NCBI GenBank assembly: GCA_031361295.1
Contig: JANMCN010000133.1
Location: forward strand, 1 to 64,000
Source of the DNA: JALZOC01 sp031361295
Lineage (GTDB): Bacteria; Acidobacteriota; Vicinamibacteria; Vicinamibacterales; 2-12-FULL-66-21
Direction of reading: 5' to 3'
DNA length: 64,000 bases
The notes beneath the pieces are model-generated. The model was not told the DNA's origin. It saw nothing but the letters and a program-made list of their open reading frames with translations, and made no database searches. Shown here one piece after another: positions 52,029 through 59,920 of this stretch. The position numbers and the translations under genes were made by a program. Numbering within the stretch: position 1 is the stretch's first letter; every line of letters begins with the position of its first letter.

Positions 52029-53462
52029 CTAGTTGACCGAGCCGACGCCGATCCCCGCGGCATCGCGCGCGAGTGAGACGACGCCGGCCTCGAAGCTGCT
52101 CTTGTGGCAGTTCGGCCGGCTCATGTTCCCGAGCTCCGTGTGGGCCGCGACGGAGCAGCCGCCCGCGCAGACCGGGATGAAGGCGCAGTCGTCGCACTCC
52201 TTCCACGCAGCCAGCTGGTCGAATCGGGACGCGGCGCGCTGGCGCCACTCGTCCTGCCGACCGTCGATGTGCCCCGTGGACTGCGAGGCGTCCCCCGTGA
52301 AGCCCGGGCAGGCGTACATCGCGCCGTCCGGACCGATGGTGTGGGCGTGCGCCCGGTGAATCTCGCAGGGCCCCATGTGCACGCCGTCCATCGTCGCGAA
52401 TCCACGCTTCTTCGTCTCTTCGCGCAGGTATGACATCTTCTCGTCGAGGAAGTTGCAGGTATCGCAGACGCTCGAGCCGCTCGTGCCGCTTCCCGCGGAC
52501 GTCATGCACGTGCCGTTCAGCGGCTTGGTCCCCGCCCCGACCAGCGTCAGCGGAATCAGCCCCTTCCGCTGCTCCGGCTTGGGCTCGCGGATCACCGGCT
52601 TGAAGGCGACGCGCGCGATCTTGTCCGAAAACTCCTGTTCCTTGAGGAAGTCGAGCAGCGCCGGGTAGCTGTCGACCGAGCTCTCGTCGAAATTGCCCCC
52701 AATCGAGATGCGGCACTTGCCCGCCACGGCCCGCACGTTCTGGATGATCTTGTCGAACGTGCCCTGGCCTCCGCGGAGCGGGCGCATGCGGTTGTGCGTG
52801 TCGTGATCGCCGTCGAGCGTGATTTTCACCGCGTTCAGGCCGCACGGCGCGAGCCGATCGACCACCTCCGGCGTGAGCAGCAAGCCGTTCGTGATGACGT
52901 TGAGCTGCATCCGGACCCCCCTCGCCTGCGAGGCCGCCCACAGCCGCTCCGAGAGGTAGTACGCGACCGGCAGGTTCAGGAGCGGCTCGCCGCCGAACAG
53001 CGTGAGCACGAAGCTCCCTGGCTTGAGCGTGTCGAGCTGTCCCTCGGTGAACGCCGCCACGCGGTCCGCGGTCTCCATCGTCATCTTCGCGGCGAACTTG
53101 TTGTAGTCGCCGTGGTCACCCTGGAAGCAGTAGTCGCACGCGAAATTGCACTGCAGGGTCGTGAGGACCGTGACGCGGAGCTGGTCGGCGCTCTGCCGCA
53201 GGTCGCGGAACCATTGCTCGATGTGCAGGCGCTCGGCCTCGCGGTTGTCGACGATGAACCCGTGGTCTGACAGGGTGGAGAGCGCCGTCCGTTCGGCCGG
53301 GTTGAGCGCCCCGGTGTCAGCCGTCCCTACGCGGTCGAGCAGCGCCGCGACGTCACGCGACACGATCAGCTGGGCATCCGTGAACGTGTTCATCAGGAAC
53401 ACGTCGTCGTGCCGGCCAGCCGTGTCGAGCGGGACGCGGACGTTGAACATCGAGGGCTGCAT
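52029..53462 (-). CDS. Radical SAM/SPASM peptide maturase
   Basis: A 477-residue enzyme. Residues 1-90 form a small domain of the type that binds precursor leaders in SPASM maturases. The radical SAM cluster motif is CNFACDYC (Cys105, 109, 112), followed by LFGGEPLLN (the GGE SAM contact). The C-terminal SPASM domain is complete: GPDGAMYAC (GX4C), then CX2CX5CX3C in CDDCAFIPVCAGGC and a further Cys 16 residues on. An extra CDTC pair lies between. SPASM enzymes install thioether or carbon-carbon links in peptides (sactipeptides, ranthipeptides, mycofactocin, PQQ and others). The ATG at 53462 has GGGAGAG at the right distance. The genes for three tiny peptides follow directly, so they are the likely substrates. 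Confidence 0.92.
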   Translation of the reverse strand: MQPSMFNVRVPLDTAGRHDDVFLMNTFTDAQLIVSRDVAALLDRVGTADTGALNPAERTALSTLSDHGFIVDNREAERLHIEQWFRDLRQSADQLRVTVLTTLQCNFACDYCFQGDHGDYNKFAAKMTMETADRVAAFTEGQLDTLKPGSFVLTLFGGEPLLNLPVAYYLSERLWAASQARGVRMQLNVITNGLLLTPEVVDRLAPCGLNAVKITLDGDHDTHNRMRPLRGGQGTFDKIIQNVRAVAGKCRISIGGNFDESSVDSYPALLDFLKEQEFSDKIARVAFKPVIREPKPEQRKGLIPLTLVGAGTKPLNGTCMTSAGSGTSGSSVCDTCNFLDEKMSYLREETKKRGFATMDGVHMGPCEIHRAHAHTIGPDGAMYACPGFTGDASQSTGHIDGRQDEWRQRAASRFDQLAAWKECDDCAFIPVCAGGCSVAAHTELGNMSRPNCHKSSFEAGVVSLARDAAGIGVGSVN

Positions 53463-53504
53463 TCGCTCTCCCTGGTCCCGAACAGAAAATCTGGAACCGA
53501 TGTG

Positions 53505-53540
53505 GGAGTGGCGCCTCCGGCGCGCTCGAGCCGCCACTCC
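53505..53540 (-). promoter_or_regulatory. Leader hairpin of the maturase mRNA
   Basis: GGAGTGGCG (53505-53513) is perfectly complementary to CGCCACTCC (53532-53540), with an 18-base loop. It would begin about three bases after the predicted transcription start and sit in the untranslated leader, 43 bases from the start codon. It may stabilise the mRNA 5' end or be a further protein site. Confidence 0.5.
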
Positions 53541-53554
53541 AGAAGTGGTAAAAG

Positions 53555-53570
53555 TGCAACGCATATTCCG
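53555..53570 (-). promoter_or_regulatory. Candidate sigma-54 promoter of the peptide cluster
   Basis: On the minus strand CGGAAT-N5-TTGCA keeps the invariant GG and GC at the exact ten-base distance and has a good -12 box; the -24 box matches TGGCAC only in part. An activator of the NtrC family is encoded just upstream, and palindromes lie 100-160 bp away as expected for enhancer sites. Confidence 0.5.
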
Positions 53571-53670
53571 GCAGACCGCTGGTGTCCAAAGAGTCGCTTC
53601 GCCAGGAGAGTCATGGCCACGACACCCATAAATACAGATGTGTTCACCTGACTCTATATGACGTCGGATG

Positions 53671-53730
53671 GTGCGCGGATACGGCGCACGATGCCGGGTA
53701 GAACTGACTCGATCGGCCAATCCATTGGCC
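53671..53730. promoter_or_regulatory. Two palindromes, candidate activator (UAS) sites
   Basis: GGCCAAT-CC-ATTGGCC (53715-53730) and GTGCGC-N7-GCGCAC (53671-53689) lie about 145 and 100 bp upstream of the -24/-12-like element. Position and symmetry fit binding sites of a sigma-54 activator dimer, most simply the neighbouring regulator. Confidence 0.5.
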
Positions 53731-53851
53731 TGTGGGGACAAACGGTTGCCCGACGTTTTCGTTTGGGACGCGCGGCGGGTCTACGGACGGAGGGAGCCAG
53801 GATGGACGGTCGCGTCGGGATGGGGAGTGATGAGCAGTCGGGCCGGGAGAC

Positions 53852-55237
53852 TCAGGCTCCGCGCAGCTTCCGGGCGATGTCCCGCAGATCGAGGCGGGCC
53901 ATCTTGAATTTGAGGGTGCTGAGGGGGATCCCGAGATACCGCGCGGTGGCGGTGACGTTCCAGTCGGACTTCTCGAGCGCCCGCAGGATGAAATTGCGTT
54001 CGAAGGTATCGCAGGCCTCCTGGAACAGGGCTTCGCCGGTGGTCGACCCGGAGTCGAGCTTGGCGAAGTGGTACTCGAGCGGCAGATCCTCGTCGGTGAT
54101 CCACTCCTTGTCGGTGACCGCGACGAGTCGCTCGATGAGATTTTCGAGCTCGCGGATGTTGCCGGGCCACCAGTATGAGGCGAGAATCTTGAGAGCGGTG
54201 CCGGAGATGCCCCGCACCGGCTTGCGGAATTTCGTCTTGTACCGATCGAGGAAGAGGCGCGCCAGCTCGGGAAGATCCTCGATGCGCTCGCGCAGCGGCG
54301 GCATCCGGATCGGGATGACGTTGATGCGATAGAACAGGTCCTCCCGGAACCGCCCCTCCTTCACGGCCTTCTCCAGGTCCACGTTCGTCGCGACGACGAG
54401 CCGGAAACTCGTCCGGATCGGCTTCGTCCCTCCGACCCGTTCGATCTCCCCTTCCTGGATCGCGCGCAGCAGCTTGGCCTGGAGGTCGAAACGGAGGTCG
54501 CCGATTTCGTCGAGGAAGAGCGTGCCTCCCGAGGCGAGCTCGAATTTGCCGAGCTGCTGTTTGTGCGCGCCCGTGAACGAACCCCGTTCGTGCCCGAAGA
54601 GCGTGCTCTCCACCAGTTCGTGCGGAATGGCGGACAGGTTGACGGCGATGAACGGGGTCGATCCCCGGCCCGAGGTCCGGTGGAGGAGGCGCGCGAGCAG
54701 TTCCTTGCCGGTCCCGCTCTCGCCCAGGATGAGGACCGTGGCGGAGAGCTTGGCCACCTTCTGGACGAGCTCGACGATGTCGCGGATCTGCCGGCTCGGG
54801 CCGATCAGGAACTCCCGCTCGCTCTGCTCCGCCACCTGCGCGCTGAGCGTGATGACCTGGCGGTTCAGGTCCTGGCGTTCGCAGGCGTTCCGGACCATCG
54901 AGCGCAGCTCGTCGTACTCGAAATTCTTGGTGATGTAGTGGTAGGCGCCGTGCTTCATCGCCTGGACCGCGGTCTCGACCTCGTTGATCGCCGAGATCAT
55001 GATGCACTCGATGAGGCTGTAGTTCTCCTTGACGATCCGCAGCACGTCGAAGCCGCTGATCCCGGGCAGCCGGACGTCCAGCAGGATGAGATCCACGTCC
55101 TCCTGCTTCAGCAGCATCAGGGCGGCTTCGCCGCTCGCCACCATGAGGACGCGGTAGTCCCGCTTGAGGATGGCGCCGATGGTGTCGCGCATCCCCTGAT
55201 CGTCGTCGCAAATCAGGATGGTCTTGGAGCTCGCCAT
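53852..55237 (-). CDS. NtrC-family sigma-54-dependent response regulator
   Basis: A 461-residue regulator with three domains: a receiver with phospho-Asp54 (LILLDVRLPGISG) and its acidic pair DDD and conserved Lys; an AAA+ activator domain (about 140-375) with Walker A GESGTGKELLA, the sigma-54 contact GSFTGA (a common GAFTGA variant) and LFLDEIGDL; and a C-terminal Fis-type helix-turn-helix (NVTATARYLGIPLSTLKFKM). It should activate sigma-54 promoters when phosphorylated. It lies upstream of the peptide maturase on the same strand, and the sensor kinase at the other end of the cluster is its natural partner. It could also serve the pilus promoter at 33900. Confidence 0.92.
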   Translation of the reverse strand: MASSKTILICDDDQGMRDTIGAILKRDYRVLMVASGEAALMLLKQEDVDLILLDVRLPGISGFDVLRIVKENYSLIECIMISAINEVETAVQAMKHGAYHYITKNFEYDELRSMVRNACERQDLNRQVITLSAQVAEQSEREFLIGPSRQIRDIVELVQKVAKLSATVLILGESGTGKELLARLLHRTSGRGSTPFIAVNLSAIPHELVESTLFGHERGSFTGAHKQQLGKFELASGGTLFLDEIGDLRFDLQAKLLRAIQEGEIERVGGTKPIRTSFRLVVATNVDLEKAVKEGRFREDLFYRINVIPIRMPPLRERIEDLPELARLFLDRYKTKFRKPVRGISGTALKILASYWWPGNIRELENLIERLVAVTDKEWITDEDLPLEYHFAKLDSGSTTGEALFQEACDTFERNFILRALEKSDWNVTATARYLGIPLSTLKFKMARLDLRDIARKLRGA

Positions 55238-55316
55238 GGACCGGCCCGATTGTAGCGCGGTTTGGGAAACGGGCGCCTCGCGCTTGTCCCTTTTCCCGAT
55301 TGTTTAGTAAGGTAAG

Positions 55317-55607
55317 TTGGTTGTGGTCTCGTGGGTCGTCTCAGGCGCCGCCCTGCTCCTGGCGATCGTCGCGCTGGCGATGGTCCGCCGCCAGGCGAAC
55401 CAGTTTCGCACGCTGACCAAATCCTACTGGGAACTGCGATACGACTACACGCGTCTGAGGTCGCGGCTGGCGCGCCTCGATCCCGATGAGGGGCCCGCCG
55501 GCGATCCGGCGCAGGACCCCGGCCACGGTGCCGCCGGAGCGGCTGCCCCCGCCGCCGCCACCGTGTCGTACGTCCCGCTGTCGACAATCAGGAAGAAAGA
55601 CAAATAA
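55317..55607 (+). CDS. Small membrane-anchored protein upstream of lpdA
   Basis: A 96-residue protein: one N-terminal membrane helix (WVVSGAALLLAIVALAMV), a charged helical stretch (RTLTKSYWELRYDYTRLRSR) and an Ala/Pro-rich tail. I recognise no family. The TTG start has AAGG upstream; a GTG two codons later is possible. Its stop overlaps the lpdA start as TAATG, so it is co-translated with the dehydrogenase. It may be a scaffold or simply a cotranscribed envelope protein. Confidence 0.6.
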   Translation: MVVVSWVVSGAALLLAIVALAMVRRQANQFRTLTKSYWELRYDYTRLRSRLARLDPDEGPAGDPAQDPGHGAAGAAAPAAATVSYVPLSTIRKKDK

Positions 55608-57025
55608 TGGCGAACGACTACGACCTCGTCGTGATCGGTTCGGGGACAGGCGGTTACGTCGCCGCGATCCGCGCCGCGCAGCTCGGCCTCTCGACCGCTG
55701 TCGTGGAGCGTGCCCCGACGCTCGGGGGCACCTGTCTCAACTGGGGATGCATCCCGACCAAGGCCCTGCTCGAGCACGCGCATGCGCTGAAGGTCGCGCA
55801 GGAGTGGAAGGAGTGGGGCCTCACGCTCGGGCAGGCAGCCGTCGGGATCGACATGACCCAGGTGCACGCGCGCAAGGACAAGATCGTGAAGGGCCTCACC
55901 GGCGGCGTCGAGTTCCTGTTCAAGAAGCACAAGATCGCCTGGATCAAAGGGAGCGGCCGGCTGGCGGGCAACGGGAAGGTCGACGTCACGGACGGGCAGG
56001 CCGGCACGGTCACCGCGCGACGCGAAATCATCGTCGCGACCGGGTCGCAGGCCAGGAGCGTGCCCGGCATCGAGATCGATCGCAAGCGCATCATCACGAG
56101 CGATGAGGCGATCGGGCTGAAGGCGATTCCCGCGTCTCTCGTGATCATGGGCAGCGGCGCCGTCGGCGTGGAGTTCGCGTCCATCTTCCGCCGCTTCGGC
56201 TCAGAGGTCACTATCATCGAGCTCCTGCCGCGCCTCGTGCCCGTCGAGGACGACGCGGTGTCGATCGAGCTCGAACGATCGTTCAAGAAGCAGGGGATCA
56301 AAGTGCTGACCGGGACCAGGGTGACGAGCGCCAGGGCCGGTGCCGACACCGTGGAAATCGAGGCCCAGACACCCGAGGGGAAGTCTCTGACGCTCAAGGC
56401 CGAGTACCTGCTGGTCGCGACGGGACGTGGCCCCGTGACGTCGGGTCTCGGGGCGGAAGACGCCGGTCTGCGCATGGAGCGTGGGTACATCCACGTCGAC
56501 CGGGAGTTCCGCACGAGCGTACCCGGGATCTCGGCGATCGGGGACGTCATCACGTTCGACACCCCCGGGCACCCGCAGCTGGCGCATCTGTCGTCGGCCG
56601 AAGGGGTGGCGCTGGCCGAGCGAATCGCCGGCCGGGCATTCAACCCGATCAATTACGACCAGGTGCCAGGCTGCACGTACTGCGACCCCGAGATCGGCAG
56701 CGTCGGGCTCACCGAGAAAGAGGCGCAACAGCGCGGGTACGATGTGAAGACCGGCACGTTCAAGTTCGGCATCCTGGCGCGCGCCCGGATCGCGGGCGAG
56801 ACCGAGGGCTTCGCCAAGATCGTCTTCGACAACAAGTACGACGAGATCCTGGGCGTGCACCTGATCGGGCCGCGCTCGACCGAGCTCGTCGCGGAAGCCA
56901 CCTTGGCGCTCCGGCTCGAGTGCACCGTCGAGGAGTTGATTCGGACCATACACGCGCACCCGACCATGTCGGAAGCCATCGGCGAAGCGGCCCACGCCGC
57001 CCACGGCGGGGCGATACATGCGTAA
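55607..57025 (+). CDS. lpdA: Dihydrolipoyl dehydrogenase (E3)
   Basis: A 472-residue flavoprotein disulfide oxidoreductase. FAD motif GSGTGGYVAAIRAAQLG at the N-terminus, redox disulfide GGTCLNWGCIPTK at about residue 42, NAD motif GSGAVGVEFASIF, the second FAD contact SAIGDV, and the catalytic HAHPTMSE at the C-terminus. It reoxidises lipoyl groups of 2-oxoacid dehydrogenase complexes. It is followed by genes for an E2 and a lipoyl-transfer enzyme, so all three serve lipoylated complexes; an E1 is not in this window. Confidence 0.95.
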   Translation: MANDYDLVVIGSGTGGYVAAIRAAQLGLSTAVVERAPTLGGTCLNWGCIPTKALLEHAHALKVAQEWKEWGLTLGQAAVGIDMTQVHARKDKIVKGLTGGVEFLFKKHKIAWIKGSGRLAGNGKVDVTDGQAGTVTARREIIVATGSQARSVPGIEIDRKRIITSDEAIGLKAIPASLVIMGSGAVGVEFASIFRRFGSEVTIIELLPRLVPVEDDAVSIELERSFKKQGIKVLTGTRVTSARAGADTVEIEAQTPEGKSLTLKAEYLLVATGRGPVTSGLGAEDAGLRMERGYIHVDREFRTSVPGISAIGDVITFDTPGHPQLAHLSSAEGVALAERIAGRAFNPINYDQVPGCTYCDPEIGSVGLTEKEAQQRGYDVKTGTFKFGILARARIAGETEGFAKIVFDNKYDEILGVHLIGPRSTELVAEATLALRLECTVEELIRTIHAHPTMSEAIGEAAHAAHGGAIHA

Positions 57026-57030
57026 AGGGC

Positions 57031-57193
57031 TTCCAGCGCCCAGCTCCCAGCTTCCAGCTCCCAGCTTCGAGCTTCCAGCTTCGAGCAGGGAATGACAGCG
57101 TGGTGAGCGAGGCCAGAGCGCCTCGCTCTCTGTTCACCGCGGAGGCGGGGTCACAAGCAAGGGCTGGAAGCGGGAAGCCGGACGCTGGAAGCG
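57031..57193. repeat. Inverted heptamer arrays between lpdA and the E2 gene
   Basis: Eight consecutive 7-bp units (TTCCAGC, GCCCAGC, TCCCAGC, TTCGAGC types) at 57031-57086 start six bases after the lpdA stop. A second block in the opposite sense (GGAAGCG, GGAAGCC, GGACGCT, GGAAGCG) at 57161-57193 ends just before the E2 ATG. The two can fold into a long hairpin. Confidence 0.85.
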
Positions 57194-57203
57194 AGCAAGC
57201 GAT

Positions 57204-58505
57204 ATGACCGACATCATGATGCCCCAGATGGGGGAGTCGATCGCGGAAGGCACGATCGTCCGCTGGATCAAGAAAGTCGGCGACGCGATCGATCGCGATG
57301 AGCCGCTGTTCGAGATTTCCACGGACAAGGTCGATGCCGAGATCCCCTCGCCCGTCGCGGGTGTCCTCACCGAAATCAAGGTCAAGGAAGGCGAAACGGT
57401 CGCCGTCAACAGCGTGGTGGCGACGATCGGCGCGGCAGGTGACACCCCAGCCGCAGGAGCCAGGCCCGGTCCCGAAGCTGCCGGCGGACTGCCGGAGGCG
57501 GCTGTCGGGCAGCCGGAGATCCCGACGATGGCCGGGGGCGCTGCGGCGAACGTGCCCGCGGCCCGGGTGCCGGATGCGGCGCCCACCCGATCGGGCGGGA
57601 GCACCAGAGAGGAGCTCAGACGGCAGAAGTCCTCGCCGCTGGTGAGACGCATCGCCCGGGATCACAACATCGATATCGGGCGGATTACGGGCAGCGGGCT
57701 GAGCGGCCGGGTCACCAAGCAGGACATCCTCGGGTTCATCGAATCAGGGCGGTCCCTCGCCGCGCCGCGCGAGCCGCGCACGGGTGCGGCGGCCGGCCCG
57801 GTCTTCCAGCCGGGCGAGCACGTCCACATCGTGCCGATGAGCGTCATGCGGCGGAAGATTGCCGAGCACATGGTCCTCAGCTCGCACACGTCACCGCACG
57901 TGTACTCGGTGTACGAGGTGAATTTCTCACGGGTTGCCGGGCTCCGCGAACGGAAGAAAGCCGCGTACGAGGCGGCCGGCGCCAGGCTGACCTTCACCGC
58001 CTTCATCGCGAAGATTGCCGTCGAGGCTCTCCGGGAGTTCCCCCTCGTCAATGCGTCGGTCGACGGCGCCAACATCGTCTACAAGAAGGACATCAACCTC
58101 GGTATCGCGGTGGCCCTCGAGAACGGCCTGATCGTCCCGGTGATTCGCAACGCCGACGAAAAGAATCTCCTCGGCCTGAGCCGGGCGATTGATGACCTCG
58201 CAACGCGTGCCCGCGCGAAAAAGCTCAACCCCGACGAGGTGCAGGGGGGGACGTTCACGATCACCAACCCCGGGATCTTCGGCGCACTCTACGGACTTCC
58301 GCTCATCAACCAGCCGCAGGTCGCCATCATGGGCGTCGGGACCATCGAGAAACGGGCGGTCGTCATCGACGATGCGATTGCGATCAGGCCGATGTGCCAC
58401 ATCACGCTCGGCTACGACCACCGCCTCGTGGACGGCGCCGACGCGGGCCGGTTCCTGACCTTCTTCAAGGAACGGCTCGAGAACTTCGAGGAGGCCTGGG
58501 TTTAG
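57204..58505 (+). CDS. Dihydrolipoamide acyltransferase (E2)
   Basis: A 433-residue E2. The lipoyl domain carries its lysine in STDKVDAEIPSPVAGV (about residue 45). A Pro/Ala-rich linker leads to the E3-binding domain (SPLVRRIARDHNIDIGRITG) and then the catalytic domain with DHRLVDGADAGRF near the C-terminus. Sequence alone does not settle whether it serves pyruvate, 2-oxoglutarate or branched-chain oxoacids; a single lipoyl domain and linker length fit branched-chain or 2-oxoglutarate types. It lies between lpdA and lipB. Confidence 0.9.
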   Translation: MTDIMMPQMGESIAEGTIVRWIKKVGDAIDRDEPLFEISTDKVDAEIPSPVAGVLTEIKVKEGETVAVNSVVATIGAAGDTPAAGARPGPEAAGGLPEAAVGQPEIPTMAGGAAANVPAARVPDAAPTRSGGSTREELRRQKSSPLVRRIARDHNIDIGRITGSGLSGRVTKQDILGFIESGRSLAAPREPRTGAAAGPVFQPGEHVHIVPMSVMRRKIAEHMVLSSHTSPHVYSVYEVNFSRVAGLRERKKAAYEAAGARLTFTAFIAKIAVEALREFPLVNASVDGANIVYKKDINLGIAVALENGLIVPVIRNADEKNLLGLSRAIDDLATRARAKKLNPDEVQGGTFTITNPGIFGALYGLPLINQPQVAIMGVGTIEKRAVVIDDAIAIRPMCHITLGYDHRLVDGADAGRFLTFFKERLENFEEAWV

Positions 58506-58509
58506 CGAC

Positions 58510-59193
58510 GTGCCCGTGACCCCTCCACCAGTGCGGCCACTGCGTGTCCGGCGCCTGGGGGTCGTCCCGTACGGCGACGCGCTGCAGCTGCAGCGCCAGC
58601 TCGTCGAGGAGCGCAAGGCAAACCTGATCCCCGATCAGCTGCTCCTCCTCGAACACCCGCCCGTGATCACCCTTGGCGTGAAGGCCCGCGGCGTTCGGTC
58701 GCATGTGCTCGAGACTCCGGCGCGCCTCTTGGCGCGAGGCATCGACGTCGTCGAGACCGGCCGGGGCGGCGACGTGACGTACCACGGTCCGGGCCAGCTG
58801 GTCGGCTACCCGATTATCGACCTCTCCCCCGATCGCCGCGACGTTCACCAGTACGTGCGCGACCTCGAGGAAGTCCTGATAAGGGCTGTGGCGGAGTTCG
58901 GGGTCACCGCCGGCCGCGCCCCCGGGTTGACAGGCGTGTGGGTCGGAGACACGAAACTGGCGGCCATCGGTGTGCGGATCGCGCGCTGGGTCACCAGCCA
59001 CGGGTTTGCCCTGAATGTCGGCACCAATCTCGAGCCCTTCGGCCTGATCGTTCCGTGCGGGATTACCGGCAAAGGGATCACCTCGCTGGAGACATTGACC
59101 GGCCGTCCCGTTCCGATGAGCGATGTGGAAGCCGCCACTGCCAGCGCCTTCGCCGCCATCTTCGGCCGCTTCGTCTGTGCCCCCTCCTCCTGA
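58510..59193 (+). CDS. lipB: Octanoyl-ACP:protein octanoyltransferase
   Basis: A 227-residue LipB that moves octanoate from acyl carrier protein to lipoyl domains. The conserved region GGDVTYHGPGQLVGYPIIDL is intact, the catalytic lysine is in KLAAIGVRIARWVTSHGFAL, and the catalytic cysteine in IVPCGI. The GTG start lies five bases after the E2 stop. LipA is not in the window. Confidence 0.95.
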   Translation: MPVTPPPVRPLRVRRLGVVPYGDALQLQRQLVEERKANLIPDQLLLLEHPPVITLGVKARGVRSHVLETPARLLARGIDVVETGRGGDVTYHGPGQLVGYPIIDLSPDRRDVHQYVRDLEEVLIRAVAEFGVTAGRAPGLTGVWVGDTKLAAIGVRIARWVTSHGFALNVGTNLEPFGLIVPCGITGKGITSLETLTGRPVPMSDVEAATASAFAAIFGRFVCAPSS

Positions 59194-59299
59194 TGCGCAT
59201 CTCGACGGTAAGTCGTTGATTCAACGGCACTATCCATCGGGGTTGGGCGTGCAGGAATAAGGTATCGCGGTCTGGTGTTTTCCCTCTCGGAGGCCCCAG

Positions 59300-59920
59300 A
59301 TGCGTCAGCCGGAAGAGCAGGAATTGATTGGCAGGATGCAGGCGGGGGACAGCACGGCCGTGACCGACCTCGCGTCGACTTACGGACCGCGAATCCACCA
59401 GCTTGCGTTCCGATATTTGAAGAACTGGGAAGATGCCGAAGAGGTGACCCAGGACGTGTTGATGAAAGTACACAGGAAGATCGATGCGTTCCGCGGCGAT
59501 GCGGCGCTCTCTTCCTGGATTTACCGGATCACGTTCAACACGGCCATGTCGCGGCTTCGTAATGGCCGCTTCAGCCGCCCGCACGAGGTCTCACGGCAGG
59601 AGGTCCTTTCGACCGACGGGTCAGATCGGCCGCAGCCGCAGGAACCGGCGGACTGGTCATCCCTGGCCGACGACCGCGTGCTGCGTGGCGAGATGCGCGA
59701 ACGGTTGATCTCGGCTCTGACCCACTTGCCCGAGGTATATCGCGTTCCGGTGATCCTGCGCGACATCAACGGGCTGTCGACGGAAGAGGCGAGTGCCGTG
59801 CTCCGTGTGAAGCCGCAGACGCTGAAGTCGCGTCTCCACCGCGGCCGTCTCATTCTTCGTGAGCATCTCGGCGCGTTCGCCGGAGGGCTCGCGCTCCACT
59901 CACGGGAAGCGGCGCACTAG
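59300..59920 (+). CDS. ECF-type RNA polymerase sigma factor
   Basis: A 206-residue sigma-70 family factor. Region 2 has RIHQLAFRYLKNWEDAEEV and the DVLMKVHRKIDAF segment; a 40-residue linker follows; region 4 has LPEVYRVPVILRDINGLSTE and a helix-turn-helix (AVLRVKPQTLKSRLHRGR). It lacks regions 1 and 3, as extracytoplasmic-function factors do. No anti-sigma gene follows on this strand. It converges directly on the next gene. Confidence 0.9.
   Translation: MRQPEEQELIGRMQAGDSTAVTDLASTYGPRIHQLAFRYLKNWEDAEEVTQDVLMKVHRKIDAFRGDAALSSWIYRITFNTAMSRLRNGRFSRPHEVSRQEVLSTDGSDRPQPQEPADWSSLADDRVLRGEMRERLISALTHLPEVYRVPVILRDINGLSTEEASAVLRVKPQTLKSRLHRGRLILREHLGAFAGGLALHSREAAH

Larger units (their letters stand above)
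53463..53851. other. Regulatory region of the radical SAM peptide cluster
   Basis: A 389-bp gap between the NtrC-type regulator and the maturase, both read leftward. It contains, in transcription order, palindromes at 53715-53730 and 53671-53689, a -24/-12-like element at 53555-53570, and a leader hairpin at 53505-53540. No protein gene is convincing in it. Confidence 0.6.

Noticed and set aside
53393..53647. 85-codon frame upstream of and overlapping the radical SAM start
   Set aside because: No ribosome binding site, covers the promoter elements, and ends inside the maturase gene in another frame.
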